Part shown: piece by piece, positions 1 through 6,081 of the stretch | Layout of the letters: each line of letters opens with the position of its first letter | How positions within the stretch are numbered: position 1 is the stretch's first letter | Origin: DASUAS01 sp036271015 | GTDB taxonomy: Bacteria > Actinomycetota > Acidimicrobiia > IMCC26256 > DASPTH01 | Length of the DNA stretch: 11,486 nt | NCBI GenBank assembly: GCA_036271015.1 | Contig: DATBBL010000290.1 | Location: forward strand, 1 to 11,486 | Direction: 5' to 3' | Translations under genes and position numbers: made by a program | Notes under the pieces: generated by a model | What the model was told of the DNA's origin: nothing | The model's database searches: none | The model's input: only the letters and a program-made list of their open reading frames with translations

Positions 1-221
1 CGCAGCCGGTACGACGCGATCGTCGGCATCACCACGGCGAAGAAGTGCTCGTAGTACCGCTCGGCCATCTCGCGGCCGCGGAGCGCGACGCCCATGGGCT
101 GCAGCTCGTAGACCGGGTCGTCGTCGAGGGTCGCCATCGTCGCCGCGAAGTCGCCCGCCGCCTCGGCGGCGGCGTGCGCGTGGGCGACCGCGACCCGCGC
201 GTCGCGATCGGCGCCGGTCAC
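1..221 (-). CDS. SnoaL/NTF2-like protein, partial
   Basis: The reading frame starts with a GTG and runs off the left edge, so only the first 73 codons are seen. The GTG overlaps the stop of the upstream amidohydrolase gene as GTGA, a translational-coupling arrangement that fixes the start. After an Ala-rich helix the visible part reads MATLDDDPVYELQPMG, then LRGREMAERYYEHFF. This is the helix, Asp-rich turn, strand and helix typical of the N-terminal half of SnoaL-like proteins of the NTF2 cone fold. Members are small (about 130-160 residues), usually cytoplasmic, and act as isomerases, cyclases or dehydratases, or only bind ligand. It is the last visible gene of the minus-strand operon, so an isomerase-like step on a catabolic intermediate is possible. 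The catalytic part lies outside the window and the exact reaction is unknown. Confidence 0.75.
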   Translation of the reverse strand, partial: MTGADRDARVAVAHAHAAAEAAGDFAATMATLDDDPVYELQPMGVALRGREMAERYYEHFFAVVMPTIASYRL

Positions 222-1459
222 CGGCCCTCCGGGACGAGCGACCCGGCCACGACCTCGCCGCCCTTGAGCACCGCGCGCGGTGGGCGATCGGCGAGGGCGC
301 CGATGTCGGCGGAAGGATCGCCGTCGACCACGACCAGGTCGGCGAGCTTGCCGACCTCCACCGTGCCGAGATCGTCGTCGCGTCCGACCATCTCGGCGCC
401 GTTGCGCGTCGCCCACCCGATCACGTCGAGCGGCGTCATGCCCGCGTGTTCGACGTACAGGCGCAGCTCGCCGCCGTACGCGCCGTGCGGGAAGCCGATG
501 GCGCCGTAGTCGTCGCCGAGCACGAAGCGCACGCCCGCGGCCTGCGCCTTCGGGATCGTCGCGTACATGTGCTCGAGGTCGGCGCGCATGGCCTCGGCGC
601 TGAACCCGAGTCCGGACCCGAACGTGTCGACGAAGTGCTTGGGGAAGTACAACGACGGCACGACGGTGGCGTTCGCCTCGACGAGCGCGGCGATGACCTC
701 GTCGTCCATCTCGTCGCAGTGGTCGACGATGTCGATACCGAGCTCGAGCGCCATCATGATGGCTCGCTTGTTGACGAGATGGCCGCGGATCAACGCCTCA
801 CGCTCGTGGGCCGTCTCGATGGCGGCCCCGAGCTCGGCGCGGGTCATCTCGATCCGGTCCTTCGGGGCGGTGGTGCCGTGCCCACCGGTCACGAAGAGCT
901 TGATGACCCGCGCGCCGCGCTTGATCTCCTCGCGCACGCCAAGTCGGAACGACTCGGCCCCGTCGCACAGCCGTACCGCGCCGGAGGCGTGCTTGTCCCA
1001 GTACCACGGCACCCCGTCGTTGCTGTGGCCGGTGGTCGACAGCTCGCGCGACGACGGCCAGAACCGCGGGCCGGGGACCAGTCCGTCGTCGATGGCGCGC
1101 CGGACACCGGGCTCGACGTGGTGCGAACCGCCGGCGCCGACCACTCCCGTGTACCCCTGCTCCAACGCGGTGGCGAGGTTCCGCGCCGCGATCAGCGCCA
1201 GGTACGCGGGCGGGTACTCGTCGCCGTACGGCGTGTTCGGCTGTGATCCCAGCTCGTGATAGGTGGCGTGGAAGTGGCAGGTGAACATGCCCGGCATCAC
1301 CGTGCACCCGCTCAGGTCGACGGTCCTCTCGACCGGCGCGGTGGGTGCGCCGGTCCCGACTTCGACGATGCGCTCGCCGTCGACGACGATGGTGGCGTCG
1401 TCGATCGCAGGACGGGTGCCGTCGAGGAGCCGAGCTCGGGTCAGCGCGATCGTGGCCAT
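218..1459 (-). CDS. Metal-dependent amidohydrolase (imidazolonepropionase/prolidase-like)
   Basis: This 413-residue protein has the full layout of the amidohydrolase superfamily, COG1228-like: a small N-terminal beta-sandwich, a TIM barrel, and a closing C-terminal sandwich ending in a GKLADLVVVDGDP motif (370-382). Visible metal ligands are H62 and H64 (HFHAT), K187 in a KLFVTGG context (a candidate carboxylated lysine bridging two metals), H227 (GHLVN), H247 (VDHCDE) and D317 (LGDDYG). All core ligands of a binuclear enzyme seem intact. The ATG is preceded by a good GGAGG about 7 bases upstream. Family members hydrolyse cyclic amides, dipeptides or other C-N bonds in the cytoplasm; no signal peptide is seen. 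It lies 165 bases after the P450 gene and overlaps the next gene by 4 bases. In this cluster it may open a lactam or cleave an amide conjugate, which is inference only. Confidence 0.9.
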   Translation of the reverse strand: MATIALTRARLLDGTRPAIDDATIVVDGERIVEVGTGAPTAPVERTVDLSGCTVMPGMFTCHFHATYHELGSQPNTPYGDEYPPAYLALIAARNLATALEQGYTGVVGAGGSHHVEPGVRRAIDDGLVPGPRFWPSSRELSTTGHSNDGVPWYWDKHASGAVRLCDGAESFRLGVREEIKRGARVIKLFVTGGHGTTAPKDRIEMTRAELGAAIETAHEREALIRGHLVNKRAIMMALELGIDIVDHCDEMDDEVIAALVEANATVVPSLYFPKHFVDTFGSGLGFSAEAMRADLEHMYATIPKAQAAGVRFVLGDDYGAIGFPHGAYGGELRLYVEHAGMTPLDVIGWATRNGAEMVGRDDDLGTVEVGKLADLVVVDGDPSADIGALADRPPRAVLKGGEVVAGSLVPEGR

Positions 1460-1534
1460 GCGGGCCTCCAGGAGTCGACGATCCCCTCGACGGTATCCCT
1501 ATTCGCCAACGGAGTGTGGCTGACCCCCACGCCG

Positions 1535-1570
1535 GCGAGCGCGAACGCCAGCGAAGCGGAGCGAGCGGAA
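1535..1570. repeat. Degenerate 10-bp GCGA-phased direct repeats
   Basis: In the gap between the P450 and amidohydrolase genes, three consecutive 10-mers starting at 1541, 1551 and 1561 each begin with GCGA (GCGAACGCCA, GCGAAGCGGA, GCGAGCGGAA). A related GGCGAGC precedes them at 1534-1540. The tract is purine-rich on the plus strand and has one repeat unit per helical turn. It could be simple low-complexity GC-rich DNA. Nothing shows a function. Confidence 0.45.
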
Positions 1571-1589
1571 CCGCGCGGCGACCCCACGA

Positions 1590-1614
1590 GGTGGCCTCGG
1601 TCGTGGCGGCCACC
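1590..1614. repeat. Inverted repeat after the P450 stop
   Basis: GGTGGCC (1590-1596) and GGCCACC (1608-1614) form a perfect 7-bp inverted repeat with an 11-base loop. It begins about 11 bases after the P450 stop codon, reading along the minus strand. There is no T-tract, so it is not a standard intrinsic terminator. It may be an RNA-stabilising or attenuating hairpin between the P450 and amidohydrolase genes. Confidence 0.35.
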
Positions 1615-1624
1615 ACCCTGCGGG

Positions 1625-2866
1625 TCACCCGAAGACGACGCGAAGCTCCTTGGGCGTGCGCATCAGCGCGCCGCGCGCCTGTGGGCACGGATGGTCGGGA
1701 TCGAGCCGCAGGTCGGGCAGCTCGTCGAGCACCGCATTGAGCGCCCGGCTGAGCTCGAGGCGCGCGAGCTGCTGGCCGAGGCAGTTGTGCGCGCCGAACG
1801 CGAAGCCGAAGTGACGGTGCTTGGGGCGGAAGATGTCGAAGGTCTCGGGATCGGGGAACACCGCGGGATCGTGGTTGGCGGCGCCATAGAGGAGGTCGAT
1901 GAACGCGCCGGCCGGGACCGGCACGCCGTCGACGACGGTGTCGGTGGTGGCGAGGCGGCTGCTTGCCAGCACCGGGCCGTCCCACCGCAGGGCCTCCTCG
2001 ATGGCGGCGCCGGCCAGCGATCGGTCGCCCCGCACGGCGGCGAGCTGCACAGGGTGCGAGAGGAGGCCCGTGAGCAGCATCGTCGTCGTGCGGAAGGTCG
2101 TGTCGCCGCCGGCGTTGATGAGCTGCCGCAGGAACGAGATGGCCACTTCGTCGGGGAGCGGTTCGCCGTCGACCTCGGTGGTCGCGAGGACGCTCACCAC
2201 GTCGCGACCAGGGTCGTCGCGACGGGCCGCGAGCATCGCGGTGAAGTACCGACCGAGCTTCGCGGACGCGTCGAGCGCATTCGTCATGTCCGGGTAGGTG
2301 ATGATCTGTGCGATCGTCAGCTTGTAGAAGGTGTCGATGTCGTCGCGCGGCAGGCCCAGCATGCGGTAGATGACGGTGAAGGGGTACGGGCGCGCGAACT
2401 GCTCGACGAGCTCCGCCCGGCCCGAGTCGCGGAACGCGCCAACCAGCTCGTCGACGATGGGGCCGACGAGGTCGACGCCCCATTCCTGCACGATCGTCGG
2501 GCGGAACGCCTGTTGGAGGATTCGCCGGTAGCGCGTGTGCTCGGGCGGATCCATCACGCTGACGGTGTGCCCGAACGCAGCGCCGAGGGTCGGCTCGAAC
2601 GACCGGTTGGAGAAGGTCACGGGATCGTTGAGGATCTGGTCGACACCGGCGAACGAGAGCACCATGTAGTGGGGCGGTGCCCCTTCACCATCGAGTGAAG
2701 GGATGCCCATGACGGCGCGGTAGTCGGCCGCGTGCACGGGTGCCTCAGCCCGGAGCTCCGCGATACGGGGGTATGGGTCGGGGACGCTGCCGAACACGGC
2801 CTCGTCGCTGAGGTAGGGATCGAACGTCGGGTCGGCCAGATCTTCGATCCGCGGGATCACCGCCAT
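1625..2866 (-). CDS. Cytochrome P450
   Basis: This 413-residue soluble bacterial class I P450 is a haem-thiolate mono-oxygenase expected to hydroxylate an unactivated C-H bond using electrons from a ferredoxin and its reductase. All signatures are present: the C-helix HTRYR (H110, R114), the I-helix oxygen-activation motif AGGDTT (252-257), the K-helix ExxR (E291-R294), and the haem loop FAFGAHNCLG (355-364) with thiolate ligand C362. The start chosen is the ATG giving MAVIPRIEDL, which matches family length. The frame stays open further upstream, but that stretch is Arg-rich and overlaps the preceding oxidoreductase gene. No strong Shine-Dalgarno is seen before this ATG. It sits 71 bases after the F420-dependent oxidoreductase gene in the same direction. 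No ferredoxin or reductase gene is in the window. The subfamily and substrate cannot be assigned; a steroid, terpenoid or fatty-acid-like substrate is plausible from context. Confidence 0.95.
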   Translation of the reverse strand: MAVIPRIEDLADPTFDPYLSDEAVFGSVPDPYPRIAELRAEAPVHAADYRAVMGIPSLDGEGAPPHYMVLSFAGVDQILNDPVTFSNRSFEPTLGAAFGHTVSVMDPPEHTRYRRILQQAFRPTIVQEWGVDLVGPIVDELVGAFRDSGRAELVEQFARPYPFTVIYRMLGLPRDDIDTFYKLTIAQIITYPDMTNALDASAKLGRYFTAMLAARRDDPGRDVVSVLATTEVDGEPLPDEVAISFLRQLINAGGDTTFRTTTMLLTGLLSHPVQLAAVRGDRSLAGAAIEEALRWDGPVLASSRLATTDTVVDGVPVPAGAFIDLLYGAANHDPAVFPDPETFDIFRPKHRHFGFAFGAHNCLGQQLARLELSRALNAVLDELPDLRLDPDHPCPQARGALMRTPKELRVVFG

Positions 2867-2884
2867 TTGCCGACGGTACGGTCC

Positions 2885-2927
2885 GGCCGTCGCCCACGCG
2901 CCGCCCACACTTGGACACGCGACGGCC
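2885..2927. repeat. Perfect 9-bp inverted repeat between the F420 oxidoreductase and P450 genes
   Basis: GGCCGTCGC (2885-2893) and GCGACGGCC (2919-2927) are perfect complements separated by 25 bases. They fill most of the 71-base gap between the oxidoreductase stop and the P450 start. In the minus-strand transcript this would be a strong GC stem with a large loop, ending about 18 bases before the P450 ATG. No U-tract follows. A processing or stabilising hairpin, or one that sets P450 expression relative to upstream genes, is possible. Confidence 0.45.
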
Positions 2928-2937
2928 CACGCACGGG

Positions 2938-3972
2938 TCAGCGGGCGGCGCGCACCGCGGCAGCCACCGCCTGCCATCGCGCAGCGACGTCGGGGATGTC
3001 GATCCACTCTTGCGCCGGGCCGTAGCCGAAGACGCGATCGGCAACGCCGCGATATCGGTCGACCAGCGCGGCGGCCAGGCCGTCCCACGTGGCGGTGACC
3101 GCGTACTCCTCGAGCATCTCGTCGGTGATCGCGCGCGCCATCGCCTCGGTGTCGCCCGCCGCCATCGAACGGTGGAGTTGCTCGCTGACCTCACCCCAGC
3201 CGTGCAGCTCGAACACCGGCCGGTACGTACGGGTGGAGCCGTAGAACGACAGCTGGCGGCGCACCGACTCCCGTTGCGAGGCCCGCTCCGGCTCCGAGTC
3301 GCCCACGATGACGAAGACCGGGCAATAGATCTCGCACGCGTCAGCGGAGCGCCCGGCGGTGTCGGCGCCCTCGGCGATGGCGGGCACGATGACCTCGCGG
3401 AGGTACCGCGGCGAGTGGAACGGGTGCGCATGGAATCCGTCGCACACCTCCCCGGCCAGCCGCGCCATGCCCGCGTTGACGCCGGCGACGGCGATCGGGA
3501 TGTCAGGGTGGTCGCTCGGTCCCGGCGAGAAGAAGTCGGTGAGCAACGAGAAGGAGTAGAACTCGCCCTCGAACTGCAACCGCTCCTCCCCCTGGAACGC
3601 GCGCCAGATCGCCCGGAGTGCGAGCACGTACTCGCGCAGCTTCGGCCCCGGGTGGTCGAAGGGCACGGAGAACCGGCGTTCGATGTGCGCCTTCACCTGG
3701 CTCCCGAGGCCGAGCGAGAAGCGTCCCTTGCTGGCCCGGGCCAGTTCCCACGCGTTCTGCGCGGTCACCATCGGACTGCGCGGGAACGCCACCGCGATGG
3801 CGGTGCCGATGTCGATCGACGACGTGACCGTGCTCGCCACCGCGCAGGCGAGGAACGGGGGCCGCTGCGACTCTGTGAACCACAACCCGGAGAAGCCGAG
3901 CTCCTCGACCCGGCGGGCGACCGGTGCGGTCTCCTCGAGCCGGAGGCTCGCGGCGTACGCGTCGAGCTCCAT
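2938..3972 (-). CDS. F420-dependent LLM-class oxidoreductase (TIGR03617-like)
   Basis: This 344-residue protein of the luciferase-like monooxygenase fold is a single TIM barrel that in actinobacteria usually carries deazaflavin F420 for hydride transfer. It resembles the TIGR03617 (MSMEG_2256) family as I recall it. Visible landmarks are GTAIAVAFPRSPMV (56-69), GRFSLGLGSQVKAHIERRF (83-101), and AGVNAGMARLAGEVCDGFH (163-181) followed by HPFHSPRYLRE. These blocks line the cofactor and substrate pocket in the family. The length is normal and there is no signal peptide. The ATG lies 2 bases after the stop of the acyl-CoA dehydrogenase gene (TGAGCATG), so translation is probably coupled. The substrate is unknown. 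It could reduce or oxidise a C=C or alcohol-ketone group of the same acyl-CoA or ring intermediate. FMN as an alternative cofactor is possible but less likely. Confidence 0.9.
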   Translation of the reverse strand: MELDAYAASLRLEETAPVARRVEELGFSGLWFTESQRPPFLACAVASTVTSSIDIGTAIAVAFPRSPMVTAQNAWELARASKGRFSLGLGSQVKAHIERRFSVPFDHPGPKLREYVLALRAIWRAFQGEERLQFEGEFYSFSLLTDFFSPGPSDHPDIPIAVAGVNAGMARLAGEVCDGFHAHPFHSPRYLREVIVPAIAEGADTAGRSADACEIYCPVFVIVGDSEPERASQRESVRRQLSFYGSTRTYRPVFELHGWGEVSEQLHRSMAAGDTEAMARAITDEMLEEYAVTATWDGLAAALVDRYRGVADRVFGYGPAQEWIDIPDVAARWQAVAAAVRAAR

Positions 3973-3974
3973 GC

Positions 3975-5126
3975 TCAGTACGACTTCAGTCCCAGGTCAC
4001 GCGCGATGGCGTTGCGCTGGATCTGACTGGTTCCGCCCGAGATGGTGGCCACGATCGACTCCCGGTACCGATGGCTCATCACGCTCTCGGTCGCGAAGCC
4101 GTGGCCCGCCATGATCTGCATCCCCCAGCGCGCCGCCTCCACATAGGTCTCTGACCCCTTGAGCTTGGCCATCGCCGCTTCCCGATGGCACGGCGTGCCC
4201 CGCCCGCGCAACCACGCCGCCCGGTACGTGAGCAGGCGCGCCGAGTCGACGTCCGTCTGGAGATCCGCGATCACGTGCGCGAGCGACTGGAACGTGCCGA
4301 TCGGGCGGTCGAACTGCGTCCGCGTCTTGGCGTATTCGACCGCCAGGTCGAGCGTGGACTGCGCGGCGCCGACGTACCCCGCGCTCAGCAGGATGCGCTC
4401 GAGCTCGAGGTTGGAGAGCATCACCCGCCAACCGTCGTTGAGCGGACCGACGAGATCGGTCTTCGGGACGTCGACGTCGTCGAGGAACACCTCGTACGTG
4501 CCGAGAATGTGTCGAGCCAGCGTGGGGATGAGCCGCAGCGTCACACCCGGCGACTCGGGATCGACGAGCAGCGCGCTGAGGCCGCGGTGCTTGGGCGCGT
4601 CGCGGTCCGTACGCACGTACATGAGGATGGTCGTGTCGGGAAGCCCAGCTCCGGTGCACCACATCTTCTGTCCGTTCACGACGAAGTGGTCACCGCGGTC
4701 GTCAGCCGTCGTGCGCAGCGCGGCGGCGTCGGACCCGGCGTCGGGCTCGCTGATCGCGACGGCGTAGTTGCGCCGGCCGCTCGTGATCTCGGGCGCGAGG
4801 CGGGTCCGTTGCTCGTCGGTCCCCCATTCGTAGATCCCGAGCGTGGGGATCAGGCGGCCCGAGTAGCACATCGCCACGTCGAGGCTGGCGTGCCCGAGCT
4901 GCTCGGCCACGATCACGAGCTCGGTCGGGGTCGCGCCCGCGCCGCCGAACTCGACAGGGAAGGGGAGACCGAAGAGCTCCATGCCGGCGAGCACGCGTTG
5001 CAGCTCTTCGGGAGGGGTCGAGTCGTCGTCCCATGCCTTCGCGACCTCGGGCGGGCAGGTGCGGGCGACGAGGTCCCGCACCGTGTCGCGGAGGAGTGCC
5101 TGTTCGTCGGAGAGCGCGAACTCCAC
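3975..5126 (-). CDS. Acyl-CoA dehydrogenase (FadE-type), first gene of the minus operon
   Basis: This 383-residue FAD flavoenzyme should introduce an alpha-beta double bond into an acyl-CoA and pass electrons to electron-transfer flavoprotein. Present are the AISEPDAGSD block (124-133) and NGQKMWCTGA (151-160) of the middle domain, the FAD-contacting R269-T-Q-F in RTQFDRPIGTFQ, and a C-terminal GGTSQIQRNAIAR. The usual catalytic Glu before GTSQ is Gly (G364). An alternative Glu is present in LELER (E243), the position used by isovaleryl-CoA dehydrogenase. The start is GTG at 5126: an in-frame TGA lies three codons upstream and no other start codon intervenes, so this is the first possible start. 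It heads the five-gene minus-strand operon and is divergent from the short-chain dehydrogenase gene. The substrate is unknown; a branched or ring-bearing acyl-CoA is reasonable. Confidence 0.93.
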   Translation of the reverse strand: MEFALSDEQALLRDTVRDLVARTCPPEVAKAWDDDSTPPEELQRVLAGMELFGLPFPVEFGGAGATPTELVIVAEQLGHASLDVAMCYSGRLIPTLGIYEWGTDEQRTRLAPEITSGRRNYAVAISEPDAGSDAAALRTTADDRGDHFVVNGQKMWCTGAGLPDTTILMYVRTDRDAPKHRGLSALLVDPESPGVTLRLIPTLARHILGTYEVFLDDVDVPKTDLVGPLNDGWRVMLSNLELERILLSAGYVGAAQSTLDLAVEYAKTRTQFDRPIGTFQSLAHVIADLQTDVDSARLLTYRAAWLRGRGTPCHREAAMAKLKGSETYVEAARWGMQIMAGHGFATESVMSHRYRESIVATISGGTSQIQRNAIARDLGLKSY

Positions 5127-5194
5127 CGTTGCTCAGGTCGCCCGCACGTGGAGGATCACCGCATCGACTCCCGCTCGTCCATCCGTCGAATGCC

Positions 5195-5200
5195 TACAAT
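5195..5200 (+). promoter_or_regulatory. Candidate -10 box for the SDR-GntR unit
   Basis: TACAAT lies about 35 bases before the GTG start of the short-chain dehydrogenase, within an AT-rich island in GC-rich surroundings. A convincing -35 hexamer is not seen at the usual distance. A related GCCTACCATC (6045-6054) precedes the GntR gene, compared with GCCTACAATC (5192-5201) here. Confidence 0.35.
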
Positions 5201-5214
5201 CATCATACTGATTG
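5197..5214. promoter_or_regulatory. 18-bp palindrome, candidate operator in the divergent promoter
   Basis: CAATCATCATACTGATTG has perfect 6-bp arms (CAATCA and TGATTG) around a 6-base centre. It lies in the roughly 108-base region between the divergent acyl-CoA dehydrogenase and short-chain dehydrogenase genes. It overlaps candidate -10 boxes in both directions, so one bound dimer could block both promoters. The GntR regulator two genes away is the obvious candidate ligand. The sequence does not match the classical FadR core (TGGTNNNACCA), and a TetR-family regulator outside the window is also possible. Confidence 0.45.
5202..5207 (-). promoter_or_regulatory. Candidate -10 box for the minus-strand operon
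   Basis: Read on the minus strand this is TATGAT, close to the sigma-70 consensus TATAAT. It lies inside the 18-bp palindrome and about 75 bases before the GTG start of the acyl-CoA dehydrogenase gene. No clear -35 hexamer is visible. Confidence 0.35.
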
Positions 5215-5223
5215 GGGGACGGG

Positions 5224-5229
5224 AAGGGG
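5224..5229 (+). promoter_or_regulatory. Ribosome binding site that fixes the SDR start
   Basis: AAGGGG ends 5 bases before the GTG at 5235, supporting that GTG over an in-frame ATG at 5190. The ATG would precede the candidate -10 box and add a non-conserved hydrophobic leader. A second GTG at 5241 is 11 bases from this site and less likely. Confidence 0.5.
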
Positions 5230-5234
5230 CCGGT

Positions 5235-6008
5235 GTGCAGGTGACCGATCTGGACGGCAGGGTCGCGTTGGTGACCGGGGCCGCGCGCGGTCTGGGCCAG
5301 GGAATCTGTCTTGCGCTCGCGAGCGCGGGCGCCGACGTGATCGCCACCGACCTGTCGGACCTCGACGAGACCGCGGACGCGGTCACCGCCACGGGGCGGC
5401 GCGTCCTGGCGACCGCGTCGGACGTCCGTGACCAGGCATCGCTGGACGCCGTCGTGCAAGAGGGTGTCGACGAGCTCGGCGGGCTCGACATCGTCGTCGC
5501 CAACGCGGGCATCTCGACCTGGTCGAAGTTCTGGGAGATGCCCGAGGACCAGTGGCAGACCATGATCGACGTCAACCTGAGCGGGGTGTGGCGGACGTTC
5601 AAGGCGGCGACGCCGGTGCTCCTCCAACAGGCGCGCGGCGGCTCGTTGGTCGCGATCAGCTCGGTGGCGGGCCTGAAGGCGCTCCCGGGGCAGGCGCACT
5701 ACTCGTCGGCCAAGCACGGCGTCGTCGGGCTCGTGCGCTCGGCCGCCATCGAGCTCGGACCCCACCAGATCCGGGTGAACTCCGTGCACCCGTGGGGGAT
5801 CAACACGCGGCTCGCGGAGGACCCCGCGGTCTACGAGATGCTCGACGCCAACCCGACCTATGCGGGGTCGTTCGGCTCGATCCTCCCCTTCCCCTCGCCC
5901 GCCGAGCCGAGCGACATCGCGAACGCGGTGGTCTGGCTCGCGTCGGACGCGGCGCGCTGTGTCACCGGTGTCCAGCTGCCGGTCGACATGGGCGCGACGA
6001 CGGTCTGA
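5235..6008 (+). CDS. Short-chain dehydrogenase/reductase, close to the mycofactocin-SDR group
   Basis: This 257-residue classical SDR interconverts a secondary alcohol and ketone with NAD(P)H. The Rossmann motif TGAARGLG is at 14-21. D39 at the end of the second strand favours NAD over NADP. Other landmarks are the adenine-pocket D63-V64, NAG (90-92), and the full catalytic tetrad N114, S143, Y156 and K160. Blocks such as MIDVNLSGVWRT, YSSAKHGVVGL and RVNSVHPWGINT, and the tail VTGVQLPVDMGA, resemble mycofactocin-associated SDRs (TIGR03971). The insertion those proteins carry after the second strand is absent here, so cofactor dependence is uncertain. The GTG start is chosen from the upstream AAGGGG. 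It is followed by the GntR gene after 73 bases and is divergent from the acyl-CoA dehydrogenase operon. A likely role is oxidising a hydroxyl formed by the P450 or by beta-oxidation. Confidence 0.92.
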   Translation: MQVTDLDGRVALVTGAARGLGQGICLALASAGADVIATDLSDLDETADAVTATGRRVLATASDVRDQASLDAVVQEGVDELGGLDIVVANAGISTWSKFWEMPEDQWQTMIDVNLSGVWRTFKAATPVLLQQARGGSLVAISSVAGLKALPGQAHYSSAKHGVVGLVRSAAIELGPHQIRVNSVHPWGINTRLAEDPAVYEMLDANPTYAGSFGSILPFPSPAEPSDIANAVVWLASDAARCVTGVQLPVDMGATTV

Positions 6009-6028
6009 GTCTCGTGCTCGATCCGATC

Positions 6029-6053
6029 GGCGCGCCAGCACCGCGCCTACCAT
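6029..6053 (+). promoter_or_regulatory. Small hairpin and possible internal promoter before the GntR gene
   Basis: The 73-base gap between the SDR and GntR genes holds a short inverted repeat, GGCGC (6029-6033) and GCGCC (6043-6047). A TACCAT (6048-6053) follows directly, in a context resembling the -10 region of the SDR gene. It could give the regulator its own weak promoter. The evidence is one motif only. Confidence 0.25.
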
Positions 6054-6081
6054 CTGCGAAACCGTTCGAAGGAACCACCGA

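Noticed and set aside
446..1246. Long plus-strand open frame opposite the amidohydrolase gene
   Set aside because: It is the antisense shadow of a clearly recognisable enzyme. Its translation is rich in Arg, Val and Asp with no family motif, as expected from GC-rich codon bias.
1485..1515. Possible promoter just before the amidohydrolase gene
   Set aside because: The patch is slightly less GC-rich, but no -10/-35 pair with proper spacing could be made out.
2867..3088. Upstream extension of the P450 reading frame
   Set aside because: The extra residues are an Arg-rich stretch overlapping the oxidoreductase gene. P450 homology and usual length begin at the ATG at 2866.
5190..5234. ATG at 5190 as the SDR start
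   Set aside because: It overlaps the candidate -10 box and palindrome and adds a hydrophobic leader unlike the family. GTG at 5235 has a well-placed AAGGGG.
6029..6047. Terminator after the SDR gene
   Set aside because: The stem is only 5 bp and has no T-run, so it was kept only as a weak hairpin before the GntR gene.
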